Shown here piece by piece: positions 15,898 to 24,962 of a stretch of DNA of 64,000 nt (positions are counted from its first letter, which is position 1; every line of letters starts with the position of its first letter). Source of the stretch: Corynebacterium glaucum (GTDB lineage Bacteria; Actinomycetota; Actinomycetes; Mycobacteriales; Mycobacteriaceae); assembly GCF_002287505.1 (NCBI RefSeq), contig NZ_CP019688.1, forward strand, positions 1,972,674 through 2,036,673, read 5' to 3'. The notes under the pieces are model-generated. The model did no database searches, was not told the origin of the DNA, and saw only the letters and a list, made by a program, of their open reading frames with translations. Both the position numbers and the translations under genes were made by a program.

Positions 15898-17358
15898 CTA
15901 TGTGTTCAATTGCTTCCAAGCCGCCTGGTACGCAACGATGAGGTGCTCACGAGCATCGTCCTCTGCAGCTGACAGCGGTGTCATCGCAAGTTCACGCAGC
16001 TCAGCAAGCTCTTGGCGCAGTGTTACGGTCACTCGTTCGGCGGGTGCGTCAGCCGGCATGCCCACCTTTTGCGCCGGCGTCGCTCCCTGAATCACCGCGC
16101 GCAATTGCGGGATCAGGCGCGAGTCGGGAGAGTCCGCCACGGTGTTCTTGAAGCTGCGGTACAGCATGACATCGTTCATCTGCGGCTGAGATTGAAGCAC
16201 CGATTGCACCCACAGCACGTGGTCCCGAATCTCGGGCTGGTTCGCGAGACTCTCCAATGCATCTACAATCCGGACGGCGCGCTGCAAGGTGGCGTAGTAC
16301 GGCATGGACTGCGTAATGATCTCGGTAAGTCGATCAATGCCGGAGGTTTGGCGCATCCACTGCAGGAGACCGCCAGGTCCATGCTCGGCAGCAACCGAGC
16401 GCCCGTAGACCAGCCCGTACTCCCCCATCACGTCAAGCAGCTCATCGCGTTGCGCGGCGTTGAATCCCTCTACGACACGGCTGGGATCCGGGAACTCGAT
16501 GAAGTCGATCAGCTGCTCGCGATCCAAAGAAGCTAGGGCAGCAAGGTCGCGAGCCAGCGCGCCGTTGACCCGCCCGGTCAGCGCGGACTCAGCAAGCAAA
16601 CCGGACAGCGGCACCACCACGCCAACGCTCGCCCCGAGCTGTTCACCGATCCGGTCCGCATAGCGGTTGGCCATTTCTAACGGGTCCTCGTGGCCAAACG
16701 CGCCTGGCCCGAAGGAGTCGGCGCGCGAGAGCACTCCCACCGTGGTCAGCGGCGTCATGCCAAGCTCAGCGATAAACGCACGCTCGTCATCACGCGGCGC
16801 TGAATCCGAAAGAAACAGCACCGCATCCGCCCAGGAGCTAGCCCTTTGCGTGTCCTTGGATCCGTCGATAAGCATGCGGCGAGTGCGAGCTTCATTTTCG
16901 ACGGTCAGTGTTGCCGTGCCCGGTGTATCGATGATCCCTAAGTCGCGCAGGCGGGCGATGGGGACGAACTGTCGTACGTAGTCGACCTCGTCGACGGGGC
17001 GTCCGAGGTCGGTGAGGACGTTTCCGCCGAGCGGGACGGTGTTGACCTTGCCGTCGAGTCCGATGATGTCGGCGCGGGCAGGGGCGCCTTCGTCATAGAT
17101 CGTGACCGTCATCGTGCATTCCAGCGAGCCTGTAGCGGCGATGCGGGTTTCTGTCATCGCATTGACCAGTGTGGACTTGCCGGCTTTCAGGCGGCCGATG
17201 ACGGCGACGCGTGGTGGGCTACTCACCAGTTCCCGCAGCTCATTCGCTGCGTGCTGCGTGTTCGGCCCGCCCTGCGCAAGAGCCTCGATGCTCTGCCGCA
17301 GCAAGACGTTGAGCGATTCCGTAGATTGCCGGTGGGCTTGGTTTGGTGCTGCGGTCAT
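15898..17358 (-). CDS. Dynamin-like GTPase, IniC-like
   Basis: A 486-residue large GTPase. P-loop GRLKAGKSTLVNAM (residues 55-68), the DTPGT switch motif in LGIIDTPGTATL and the base motif in VLSRADSF are visible. The C-terminal half is helical without an obvious membrane anchor. Length and order fit mycobacterial IniC (about 490 residues), which follows iniA in the isoniazid-inducible operon and acts in envelope stress. It starts 2 bp after the stop of the larger dynamin gene, so the two are co-translated. Assignment to IniC rests on architecture and order, not on an alignment. A GTCGATAAGC copy (16864-16873) lies inside. Confidence 0.82.
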   Translation of the reverse strand: MTAAPNQAHRQSTESLNVLLRQSIEALAQGGPNTQHAANELRELVSSPPRVAVIGRLKAGKSTLVNAMTETRIAATGSLECTMTVTIYDEGAPARADIIGLDGKVNTVPLGGNVLTDLGRPVDEVDYVRQFVPIARLRDLGIIDTPGTATLTVENEARTRRMLIDGSKDTQRASSWADAVLFLSDSAPRDDERAFIAELGMTPLTTVGVLSRADSFGPGAFGHEDPLEMANRYADRIGEQLGASVGVVVPLSGLLAESALTGRVNGALARDLAALASLDREQLIDFIEFPDPSRVVEGFNAAQRDELLDVMGEYGLVYGRSVAAEHGPGGLLQWMRQTSGIDRLTEIITQSMPYYATLQRAVRIVDALESLANQPEIRDHVLWVQSVLQSQPQMNDVMLYRSFKNTVADSPDSRLIPQLRAVIQGATPAQKVGMPADAPAERVTVTLRQELAELRELAMTPLSAAEDDAREHLIVAYQAAWKQLNT

Positions 17359-17360
17359 GG

Positions 17361-19187
17361 CTAGCTCAACTCCCCTTGCGGCGCGTGCATTGTGGCCAGG
17401 TGGTGATTCAGCTCCTCAATCGTCGCCTCGACGATCTTGGCGTTCTTGGTCAAGCGGGTAATGGTTTCTTTGCGCTCCGCTTCGCTCGCGCGCGCGGCTT
17501 CATGGGCTTCCTTGATGTGCTCCTGCACTTCTTTCTGGCGCTGACGCAAGTAGGCCCGGTAGCGCAGCACCATTTCCGTGCGGGCAGCGGCGAGCATGGT
17601 GTCGAGCATGCGGTTGATGGTCACGCGAGTGGTCTGGGTGATTTCGCGCAGCCACGAAATTAGGTGTTGCTTGCCGTTGCGCAATGCCTTGAATCCCACG
17701 TTCACACCAATCCACACGGCTCCGGCGAGCGGCGCAAGGGGAATCATGAACGACAGCACGCCGGCACCGAGCATGCCCATGGTGGCCAGCGACGGATCGA
17801 GCAAGTCCTTGGTTTTTTTGTCTACTTCGCGGCCCTTGACCTCTTCGGGAGTGATCGAATCAACAGCAGCGCCGATAACGGTGTTGACGATGTCGGGTTG
17901 GTCCGGAAACAGCGGGGTGGCCAGTTTGCGAAGCTCTTCGAGCTGGGTATTCAAGGTCGTGTTGATCAACTCAGTGAGCTCAGCCTCGATCTGACTGGTG
18001 AATACCTGCGGTTTGGAACGCAGCACGCGAACACCGTCGCTGTTAATGCGCTGGATCCAGGAGTTTCGCACCTGCTCTATCTCGGTATCGAGATCGTCCA
18101 TAATGCGATTTCGCATGAACTGAATGTCGCGGCCGAGGAGCTGCTCCCATTCGGACGCGTGCTCCTTGAGTCGCTCCAGCTCTTCTCGTTCTTCCTCGAG
18201 CTTACCCACGCCATCAGCTGGCGACGTGTGGATCGCGATGTCGCGCCCAATCTGGGTGTGAATGCCCTTAAGCGTGTGCGTGATGGATTCGATGCCGCCA
18301 CGCAGCCCCAGCGTGGCCGGGTCAGAAAGCAGGCTGCGAAGGTGTTGGCGCAGCGCAACGATGCCGCTTCGGCTCGCGATCTCCGCAGCTTTCTCCGGGT
18401 TCACCCTCTCCATCTCCTGCGCGTCCATGGCGCGCAGGCTGGACACACCAATCACCGGGATCTCCGCCCCAAGGTGTTGACGGAGGAGTCGCTTGTTGTC
18501 TTCAACGATGGATTGCCAGCGGCGGATATTCTTGTCCGTTTTGGTCACGGCTACGATGGCGGCGCCGACCTCTTTGCGAGCTTCAGCGAGAATGTCCATC
18601 TCCGGTTTGGTGATTGGCGTCGACGCATCACAAACCATGAGCAGCACACCCGCGTGGTGTGCCTCGTTGAACGCGGCGTGCACGGCATGTTCATCCAACC
18701 CGCCGACACCTGGCGTGTCCACCACCAGCGTTCCGGCAAGCTCCGAATACGCCAGCTCAACGGCAGCCGCGGTGGCCAGCTCATCGTCGTCGCTGCCGGC
18801 GCGGGCGCCGGCGATGCCGTCGATAGTGACGTATTTGTCTAGATCTGAAGCAGCGATCGCTTGGCGTTTACTACCCCGCAGCACCGCTACTTGAGGTTCA
18901 GCAGGTCCCTCTTCAACCGGGTTCACGGTGACGCGGATGGGTGCACTGGTGGAGGTCATCACATCAACCGGCAACAGGTCCCGCTGACCGACAAGCGCGT
19001 TGACCAGAGAAGACTTGCCGCGCTTGATCTCGCCAACCACGACGACGGTGCCGGCCTTGAACTTCGCGTTCAGCAGCGCTTCCGCGACGTCAGCAGCGTC
19101 CGTATGTCCATAGCGCCGCGCGATCGCGGCCGCCCGATCAAAAGACTCCCGCGGACCTCGCACGGGTTGCTGCGTCTGAGATTCCAT
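17361..19187 (-). CDS. Dynamin-like GTPase, IniA-like
   Basis: A 608-residue dynamin-superfamily GTPase. Motifs: P-loop GEIKRGKSSLVNAL (52-65), switch threonines in VMTSTSAPIRV, LVVDTPGVGG, and TKTD. Long helical bundles (for example EEEREELERLKEHASEWEQL) flank a hydrophobic paddle at about 466-499 (LGAGVLSFMIPLAPLAGAVW) that could insert in the membrane. This matches mycobacterial IniA, a dynamin that remodels membranes and is induced by cell-wall drugs. It is the first gene of the operon that continues with the IniC-like GTPase and the Hsp70-like protein, and its promoter should lie in 19188-19380. Confidence 0.84.
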   Translation of the reverse strand: MESQTQQPVRGPRESFDRAAAIARRYGHTDAADVAEALLNAKFKAGTVVVVGEIKRGKSSLVNALVGQRDLLPVDVMTSTSAPIRVTVNPVEEGPAEPQVAVLRGSKRQAIAASDLDKYVTIDGIAGARAGSDDDELATAAAVELAYSELAGTLVVDTPGVGGLDEHAVHAAFNEAHHAGVLLMVCDASTPITKPEMDILAEARKEVGAAIVAVTKTDKNIRRWQSIVEDNKRLLRQHLGAEIPVIGVSSLRAMDAQEMERVNPEKAAEIASRSGIVALRQHLRSLLSDPATLGLRGGIESITHTLKGIHTQIGRDIAIHTSPADGVGKLEEEREELERLKEHASEWEQLLGRDIQFMRNRIMDDLDTEIEQVRNSWIQRINSDGVRVLRSKPQVFTSQIEAELTELINTTLNTQLEELRKLATPLFPDQPDIVNTVIGAAVDSITPEEVKGREVDKKTKDLLDPSLATMGMLGAGVLSFMIPLAPLAGAVWIGVNVGFKALRNGKQHLISWLREITQTTRVTINRMLDTMLAAARTEMVLRYRAYLRQRQKEVQEHIKEAHEAARASEAERKETITRLTKNAKIVEATIEELNHHLATMHAPQGELS

Positions 19188-19464
19188 TGGTGCATCTTTC
19201 TTCTACTACGCCTACCAACGTGCCACGGTATATTAATCGCGTTTCGTGGCGCCTGCTCCCCGAGTCTAATAGTTTCCGAACTCTCTAGTATGCCTCTCAC
19301 CTGCACGGATAAGAGATTTGGCATGAGGGCTGAGATTTTCTTGAGCGCTCCGGGAACCTTCGCTTTATGCTGCCCATTACATGTGTGACAGGACAGAGAC
19401 AGTGTCAAGTCAGCAAGTACCGAAACCAGATCCGGGAACGGATCCAGCCCAGAAAGGCAGCACA
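19188..19464. promoter_or_regulatory. Divergent control region of dynamin operon and Asp-repeat gene
   Basis: A 277 bp region between divergent starts. It contains an AT-rich core GTATATTAATCG near 19227 flanked by CCACG and CGTGG (a 5 bp inverted repeat with a 17 bp spacer), suited to a promoter with a regulator site for the minus-strand dynamin operon. For the plus-strand gene, AAAGG at 19453-19457 is the ribosome binding site. No start for an additional gene was seen. Confidence 0.45.
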
Positions 19465-20784
19465 ATGTCCGGCGAGAACCTCAACCAGAACACCACCCCG
19501 AACACCACCCCGAACGCACAGGAGAAGGGCAACAACATCCCCGACGAGCTCCGCCTTGTTGACGCTGAGGGCAACGAAGCCACCGGCAAGGTGCTGGGTG
19601 CCCAGGACGTTACCGGCGACGGCAAGATGGACACCTTCATGGTGGACATGGACGGCGACGGCGTCGCAGAGACCCGCGTCTTCGACCGCGGCGCCGACGG
19701 TGTCGCAGACCGCGTCGAGGTCGACACCGACGGTGACGGCGTCGCAGACTACGCCACCGAAGACACCACCCGCGACGGCATCCACAACGTGGCCCACATC
19801 GACACCACCGGTGACGGCCGGATGGACACCTCGGTGAAGGACTACGACGGCGACGGCACGGTCGACGTGATCGAGTACGACACCGACGGCGACGGCGTCG
19901 CAGATGTCAAGGCTTACGACCACAACGACGACGGCAAGATCGACAACGTTGCCTTCGACACCGACGGCGACGGCAAGATGGACTACAACGCCTACGACCG
20001 CGACGGAGACGGCAGCGTCGACTCGGTGAGCGGCACCCCGACCGGCCCGAACGCAGCTCAGCGCGACCTGCTTGACAACCTCGACGGCAACCTGGCCGGT
20101 GGCTCCGGAGCAGCGGCAGGTGCTGGTGCGGGCGCAGCATCGGCAGCACAGCCGGAAGCAGCACCGCAGCAGCCTGCACCGGAGCAGCCGGCGCAGCAGC
20201 AGCCCGCTCAGCCGCAGCCGGAGGCAGCGCAGGAGCGCCCGGCTCAGCCGCAGCCGGAGGCAGCGCAGGAGCGCCCGGCTCAGCCGGAGACCGCGCCGGA
20301 GACCGCACCCGAGGCTGACAACGTTGACCTGGGCGACATGGAGGGCGACGCACCGGCCGGCGCTGCTCCGCAGGGCGACCCGAGCGGCAACCACGGCGTC
20401 AACTCCGCAAGCACCCCTGACGGCGGCGTGATGGTTGATCTCGACGGCGACGGCTTCGCAGACGCAGCCTTCTTCGACCGCAACGCTGACGGCCGCGCAG
20501 ATGAGATGCACATCGACACCACCGGTGACGGCAACCTCGACACCATCAACCTCGACACCAACTACGACGGCCGCACGGACGAGCAGCACGTCGACACCGA
20601 CGGCGACCACCTCACCGACTCCGCCCTCATCGACACCGACGGTGACGGCTATGGCGACATCGGACTGACCGACACCGACGGTGACGGCTACTACGACCAG
20701 CAGGAGAACATCGACACCACCAACGTCGCTCCGGAGATGCCGGAAGAGGGCGACATCGACTTCGGCGGCACCGAGCTGGCATAA
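19465..20784 (+). CDS. Asp-rich 13-residue repeat protein (EF-hand/TSP3-like)
   Basis: A 439-residue very acidic protein. Two blocks of 13-residue repeats with the pattern xDxDGDGxxDxxx (for example YDTDGDGVADVKA, FDTDGDGKMDYNA) occupy roughly residues 60-190 and 320-420. They resemble calcium-binding EF-hand or thrombospondin type-3 loops. The blocks are joined by an Ala/Gln/Pro/Glu-rich linker with a perfect tandem repeat. There is no signal peptide or membrane segment, which is unusual for such repeats. The start at ATG 19465 is preferred because AAAGG precedes it; the frame is open to 19381. It is divergent from the dynamin/Hsp70 operon and ends at a strong terminator. Confidence 0.82.
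   Translation: MSGENLNQNTTPNTTPNAQEKGNNIPDELRLVDAEGNEATGKVLGAQDVTGDGKMDTFMVDMDGDGVAETRVFDRGADGVADRVEVDTDGDGVADYATEDTTRDGIHNVAHIDTTGDGRMDTSVKDYDGDGTVDVIEYDTDGDGVADVKAYDHNDDGKIDNVAFDTDGDGKMDYNAYDRDGDGSVDSVSGTPTGPNAAQRDLLDNLDGNLAGGSGAAAGAGAGAASAAQPEAAPQQPAPEQPAQQQPAQPQPEAAQERPAQPQPEAAQERPAQPETAPETAPEADNVDLGDMEGDAPAGAAPQGDPSGNHGVNSASTPDGGVMVDLDGDGFADAAFFDRNADGRADEMHIDTTGDGNLDTINLDTNYDGRTDEQHVDTDGDHLTDSALIDTDGDGYGDIGLTDTDGDGYYDQQENIDTTNVAPEMPEEGDIDFGGTELA
20206..20277 (+). repeat. 36 bp perfect tandem repeat, two copies plus a partial third
   Basis: The unit at 20206-20241 is repeated exactly at 20242-20277 and a third partial copy starts at 20278. It encodes AQPQPEAAQERP twice in the linker of the Asp-repeat protein. 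The perfect identity indicates recent duplication or slippage; copy number is likely to vary between strains. Confidence 0.9.
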
Positions 20785-20802
20785 CCCTCCCCCACACACA
20801 CG

Positions 20803-20830
20803 AAAAACCGGGCGCATGGCCCGGTTTTTT
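20803..20830. terminator. Bidirectional intrinsic terminator
   Basis: AAAAACCGGGC at 20803-20813 pairs with GGCCCGGTTTTTT at 20818-20830 around a short loop. The A-run on one side and T-run on the other make it functional in both directions, serving the plus-strand Asp-repeat gene and the convergent minus-strand rne. Confidence 0.92.
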
Positions 20831-20840
20831 CATGCGCTGT

Positions 20841-23800
20841 TTACGAGGACTTGCGGCTCGCTCGACGACGCCCACGCCCAGCGCGGCTTTGGGTCGCCGA
20901 ATCCTTCGAGGCAGCTTTGACCCGCCCCTCGCGGGCTTCCTGCTTCTTCGGCTGGGAAGCAGTCGAGGTCGAGCGCCGCGACGCACGTCGCCTGTCTCGC
21001 CCACTGCGGGTTGTTGCGGGCTTTTGCTTATCGACGCCCTCTTCAACCGCCTCGGATTCCTCCACCTCAACCTCTGCCGGCTGCACAAAGTCCTCCGGCT
21101 TTGGGCGGTAATCGGACTTCGAGTTACCGCGGGTGCGGCGCTTGCGGCGCGGCGACGATTCGAACTCTTCGACCGCTTCCTCGTATGTCTGCGCAGCAGA
21201 CTCCGCAGCCTTCACCGGCTCGGTTGAATCCACCTGCGCTGCGGCCACTGCTGCCTCAACAGCGTAGGCCGCATCACTGGACACCTCATCTTCTGCAGCA
21301 TCGGTGGCCTCGACGTTTGTCGAGTCGGCCTCGCGCTGCTTACCGCGTCCGCGAGAGCCACCGCGTCGACCCCGGCGGCGAGACCGCTTTGTCTCGCGCT
21401 CTTCGCCGTCGCCGCCGGCGCCATTCCCTGCGTCATCGCCCTGATCCGCGATCACGGAGCCAGCAATCTCATCCAACTCCTCCTCGGAGTGGGTGCGCAT
21501 GGCCTTCGCCGCCGGGTGCTCACCAACCGGACGGCGACGGTCCCTGTCTTTGCCCCGGCGCGGGTGGTCATCGTGCGCGTCGTGGTCTACCGGATCCTCG
21601 GCGAGAACAATCCCTCGGCCACCACAGGTTTCGCACGGTTCGGAGAACGTTTCCAACAAACCAGTACCAAGGCGCTTGCGCGTCATCTGCACCAGACCAA
21701 GCGATGTCACCTCGGACACCTGGTGGCGGGTGCGGTCGCGCCCGAGCGCCTCCTTCAATCGACGCAGCACGAGATCCTGGTTCTCGGGAAGGATCATGTC
21801 GATGAAGTCGATGATGATGATCCCGCCGATATCACGCAGCCGGATCTGGCGGACGATTTCCTCTGCGGCTTCGAGGTTGTTCGATGTCACCGTCTCTTCC
21901 AATGAGCCGCCAGATCCAGTGAACTTACCGGTGTTGACGTCGATGACGGTCATTGCCTCGGTCCGGTCGATGATCAAGCTGCCGCCGGACGGCAGCCACA
22001 CCGAGCGCGACAGCGCCTTCTGGATCTGTTCATCGACGCGGTACACCTCGAAGGCGTCTTTGCCGCCGTGGTCGTTGCGGTCGAACTGCTCCAACCGGTC
22101 CGCCAGATCCGGTGCGACCGACTCGACATAGGCCTTGACCGTGTTCCACGGCTTCTTACCGTCAACAATCAGCGCCGCAAAGTCTTCGTTGAACAAGTCG
22201 CGCACGACCTTGATCAGCAGGTTCGGCTCTTCATAAAGCGTCACCGGCTTGGCGCCCTTGGAGTTCTTCTCTCGCTCTGCGTGCTCCTGGATGGCCTCCC
22301 ACTGCGTATGCAGTCGGTTGACGTCGGCAGCGATCGCGTCCTCGGGAACTCCCTCGGCCGCGGTGCGGATAATCGCACCACCCTTGCCGGGTACGACGTT
22401 GTTCAGAACCTCCTTGAGGCGTTTGCGTTCCGGGGCCGGAAGTTTCCGGGAAATTCCCGCGCTGCGGCCGCCCGGAACGTAGACCAGGAAGCGTCCGGCC
22501 AGCGAAATCTGGGTGGTTAAACGCGCGCCCTTATGACCGACCGGGTCCTTGGTCACCTGAACGACGACCTGATCACCCGACTTCAGCGCATGCTCGATGC
22601 GGCGCGAACGACCGCCGAGGCCAGCAGCCTTCCAATCCACTTCGCCGGCGTACAGCACGCCGTTGCGGCCCTGGCCAATGTCGATGAAGGCTGCTTCCAT
22701 GCTGGGTAGCACGTTCTGCACGCGTCCCAAGTAGATGTTGCCGATCATCGACGCCTGCTGGTCAGAGGTGACGAAGTGCTCGACCAGCAGCCCGTCTTCA
22801 AGCACTCCAACTTGCGTGATGCGGCCCGGTCCGTCGTGGCGATCTCGCTCGCGCACCACCATGGTTCGCGTTACCGATTCGCGCCGTGCCAGGAATTCCG
22901 CTTGTGACACAATGCGCGAGCGTTTCCGCTGTTCTTCGCGCTTCTCGGTACGGCGACGGCGCTGCGCCTCGAGGCGGGAAGAACCCTTAATTGCCTTCGG
23001 CTCCTCGAGTTCTTCAACGTCTGCGACGTCCCGCGCACCGACAAAGTCATCGGTGTCTTCGACGTCCAAGATGTTCGCGTTCTCATCCGACGTGTCGACC
23101 TTGGTCTCCGACGACTTGCGTGATCCGCGACGGCGCTTGCGGCTCCGAGTCTCTGCCGGTGCCGCCGCCTCGGCTTCAACGGTGTTCGCAGTGCCTGCAA
23201 CCTCGGCGGAGTCAGCGGTGTCAGCAGTGTCAGTAGCGTCAGCAGCGCCGTCACTGGCGTTCGCAGCGTCCGCTGCCTCGGCATCACTCGGGCGGCTTGC
23301 GCGACGGCGCTTCGAACGGGTCGGTGCCTTGAAGATTGGGGCGTACGCCGGGTTCTCTTCCACCGGGGCGGGAGTGACTTCGGGCTCGATGTCCGTGAGA
23401 AGGTCGAAGGCGTCGTCCACGTCTTCGGGATCGGTCAGCGCATCATCCTCTGCGTCGGTGACATCATCCTCATCGCGGTCTTCTTCGCGGTCAGTGAGCT
23501 CCGCCTCGACCTTGCGCTCGATCTGGGTGATTTCGTTGGCAACGTCTTTGCGGATGCGTTCGCGAATTTTCTCTTCAGCAGGTGCCGCCTCCGGCTCGGG
23601 GCTATCCCCCTTCGCCGCCAAGGCGTCGAGAAGCTGCTCCATCTCTGCTCGAGTCAGCGAGGATTGGGCGACCTTCACCACCCCGAGGTCCGCGAGCGCG
23701 AGGATGAGATCCTTTGAGGTGAGGTCGAGTGCTTTTGCGAATTGAAAAACCCGCATCTTGTCGCTGAGCTGAGTGCGATCGAAGTCTGCGTACGGGTTTG

Positions 23801-23987
23801 GTGCGGTGTTCTCTGTAGCCGCGCTCTCGTTCAGGGCCGAACTCTTGGTGGCTTTCTTCACCGACTTCTTGCTGGCCTTTTTAGCGGTCTTCTTCGCCGT
23901 TTTCTTCGCGGCTTTTCGGCTTGCTTTTCGTGGAGCCTTGGTCGCGTCCGACTGCTGCTGTTCCGTCGAATCTTGAGTATGTGCCAC
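20841..23987 (-). CDS. rne: Ribonuclease E/G
   Basis: Endoribonuclease of RNA decay and rRNA processing, about 1048 residues. Catalytic core in the middle: S1 domain (QASMIGNIYLGRVQNVLPSM), RNase-E-specific 5' sensor and DNase-I-like parts (IIIIDFIDMI, DVNTGKFTG), and the zinc-link CETCGGRG. Both ends are long disordered extensions: an N-terminal Lys/Ala-rich start and acidic repeats, and a C-terminal Arg-rich tail, as in actinobacterial RNase E. I take the GTG at 23987 as start because AGAGGAG lies 6 bases upstream; an ATG at 24011 is in frame. rplU is not adjacent as it usually is, because of the inserted region. Confidence 0.95.
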   Translation of the reverse strand: MAHTQDSTEQQQSDATKAPRKASRKAAKKTAKKTAKKASKKSVKKATKSSALNESAATENTAPNPYADFDRTQLSDKMRVFQFAKALDLTSKDLILALADLGVVKVAQSSLTRAEMEQLLDALAAKGDSPEPEAAPAEEKIRERIRKDVANEITQIERKVEAELTDREEDRDEDDVTDAEDDALTDPEDVDDAFDLLTDIEPEVTPAPVEENPAYAPIFKAPTRSKRRRASRPSDAEAADAANASDGAADATDTADTADSAEVAGTANTVEAEAAAPAETRSRKRRRGSRKSSETKVDTSDENANILDVEDTDDFVGARDVADVEELEEPKAIKGSSRLEAQRRRRTEKREEQRKRSRIVSQAEFLARRESVTRTMVVRERDRHDGPGRITQVGVLEDGLLVEHFVTSDQQASMIGNIYLGRVQNVLPSMEAAFIDIGQGRNGVLYAGEVDWKAAGLGGRSRRIEHALKSGDQVVVQVTKDPVGHKGARLTTQISLAGRFLVYVPGGRSAGISRKLPAPERKRLKEVLNNVVPGKGGAIIRTAAEGVPEDAIAADVNRLHTQWEAIQEHAEREKNSKGAKPVTLYEEPNLLIKVVRDLFNEDFAALIVDGKKPWNTVKAYVESVAPDLADRLEQFDRNDHGGKDAFEVYRVDEQIQKALSRSVWLPSGGSLIIDRTEAMTVIDVNTGKFTGSGGSLEETVTSNNLEAAEEIVRQIRLRDIGGIIIIDFIDMILPENQDLVLRRLKEALGRDRTRHQVSEVTSLGLVQMTRKRLGTGLLETFSEPCETCGGRGIVLAEDPVDHDAHDDHPRRGKDRDRRRPVGEHPAAKAMRTHSEEELDEIAGSVIADQGDDAGNGAGGDGEERETKRSRRRGRRGGSRGRGKQREADSTNVEATDAAEDEVSSDAAYAVEAAVAAAQVDSTEPVKAAESAAQTYEEAVEEFESSPRRKRRTRGNSKSDYRPKPEDFVQPAEVEVEESEAVEEGVDKQKPATTRSGRDRRRASRRSTSTASQPKKQEAREGRVKAASKDSATQSRAGRGRRRASRKSS

Positions 23988-24168
23988 AGTTTTCTCCTCT
24001 GTCGCCGGCATCCGCGGGGTGTGTACACCGGGCGCTGGCGAGAGGTTCGCCGCCGCCGCACGATGCAGACAAGCCCGCGCTGGCTGTGTAGTTATGCAAA
24101 GTCTGTTTTCCTATTGTTACACAGCCTTGATGGACGGGTGTGTATGAAGCCGTCCTGGGACACAAGAA

Positions 24169-24191
24169 ATGCCCCGCATAACGCGGGGCAT
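24169..24191 (-). terminator. Terminator after ndk
   Basis: ATGCCCCGC (24169-24177) and GCGGGGCAT (24183-24191) form a perfect 9 bp stem with a 5-base loop. On the minus strand it lies about 13 bases after the ndk stop and is followed by TTCTTGT, a modest U-tract. It separates ndk from the rne leader. Confidence 0.85.
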
Positions 24192-24204
24192 AAACGTGCG
24201 AACG

Positions 24205-24615
24205 CTACTTGTTCGGGAACCAGATCGCGATCTCGCGCTCTGCGGACTCCGGCGAGTCGGAGCCGTGGACTACGTTCTCACCGACGGTCAGTGCGAAGTC
24301 GCCGCGGATGGTGCCCGGGGTGGCCTTTGACACCGGGTCGGTGCCGCCAGCGAGCTGACGCCAGGCCTCAATGGCACGCTCGCCCTCGACGATGCCTGCC
24401 ACCAGCGGAGCGGAGGTGATAAAGTCCACCAGCTCACCGAAGAACGGCTTGTCCTTGTGCTCTTCGTAGTGCTTCTCAGCGGTCTCGCGGTCAGCGGTGC
24501 GCAAGTCCATCTCGACCAGCTTGAGGCCCTTGCGCTCAATACGCGTGATGATTTCGCCCACGTGGCCGTTCGCGACACCGTCCGGCTTGATCAGAATGAG
24601 AGTACGTTCAGTCAT
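24205..24615 (-). CDS. ndk: Nucleoside-diphosphate kinase
   Basis: Balances nucleoside triphosphate pools by transferring the gamma phosphate through a phospho-histidine. 136 residues; [22 protein letters not shown] at the start is diagnostic, and the catalytic His is in [18 protein letters not shown]. It lies downstream of DUF4233 and a small membrane protein and upstream of rne, the actinobacterial order. Confidence 0.97.
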   Translation of the reverse strand: MTERTLILIKPDGVANGHVGEIITRIERKGLKLVEMDLRTADRETAEKHYEEHKDKPFFGELVDFITSAPLVAGIVEGERAIEAWRQLAGGTDPVSKATPGTIRGDFALTVGENVVHGSDSPESAEREIAIWFPNK

Positions 24616-24639
24616 GGTTTTCGAGTTTAGCGAACCGGC

Positions 24640-24945
24640 CTAGACCTCGCGCACGATGCGTGCCGCCTCCTCGGCGGGTGGGTTACGGAACCACATCTGG
24701 ACTTGCTGGATGGCAAGTTGGTGGTTGCCTTCCTCTTTCATGCGTTTGATGGTGGCTCGCTGGGCGTCGTCAAGCACTATGGGCTTTTCCTCCTGCTTGG
24801 AGTAGATGTCGAAGAAACCCCAAACCAAGCATGCCCCAGCGAGCAGAATTACTGGAATGTTGATGGATTGGGGCCACCCGAGCCACTGACCGGCGATCGC
24901 CGCGATGGAGAACACGGTGGCGAAGATGAAAGCTACATAGCGCAT
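24640..24945 (-). CDS. Small two-helix membrane protein, unknown function
   Basis: 101 residues with two N-terminal hydrophobic helices (YVAFIFATVFSIAAIAGQWL and INIPVILLAGACLVWGFFDI) and a soluble, charged C-terminal helix pair (QRATIKRMKEEGNHQLAI, VQMWFRNPPAEEAARIV). I do not recognise a named family. It lies in the folC-DUF4233-ndk operon, 24 bp before ndk. Confidence 0.75.
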   Translation of the reverse strand: MRYVAFIFATVFSIAAIAGQWLGWPQSINIPVILLAGACLVWGFFDIYSKQEEKPIVLDDAQRATIKRMKEEGNHQLAIQQVQMWFRNPPAEEAARIVREV

Positions 24946-24962
24946 GGTGTTGTTTATACCGC

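Noticed and set aside
20206..20286. Repeat cluster considered as CRISPR
   Set aside because: The repeats are contiguous without spacers and encode a protein linker in frame.
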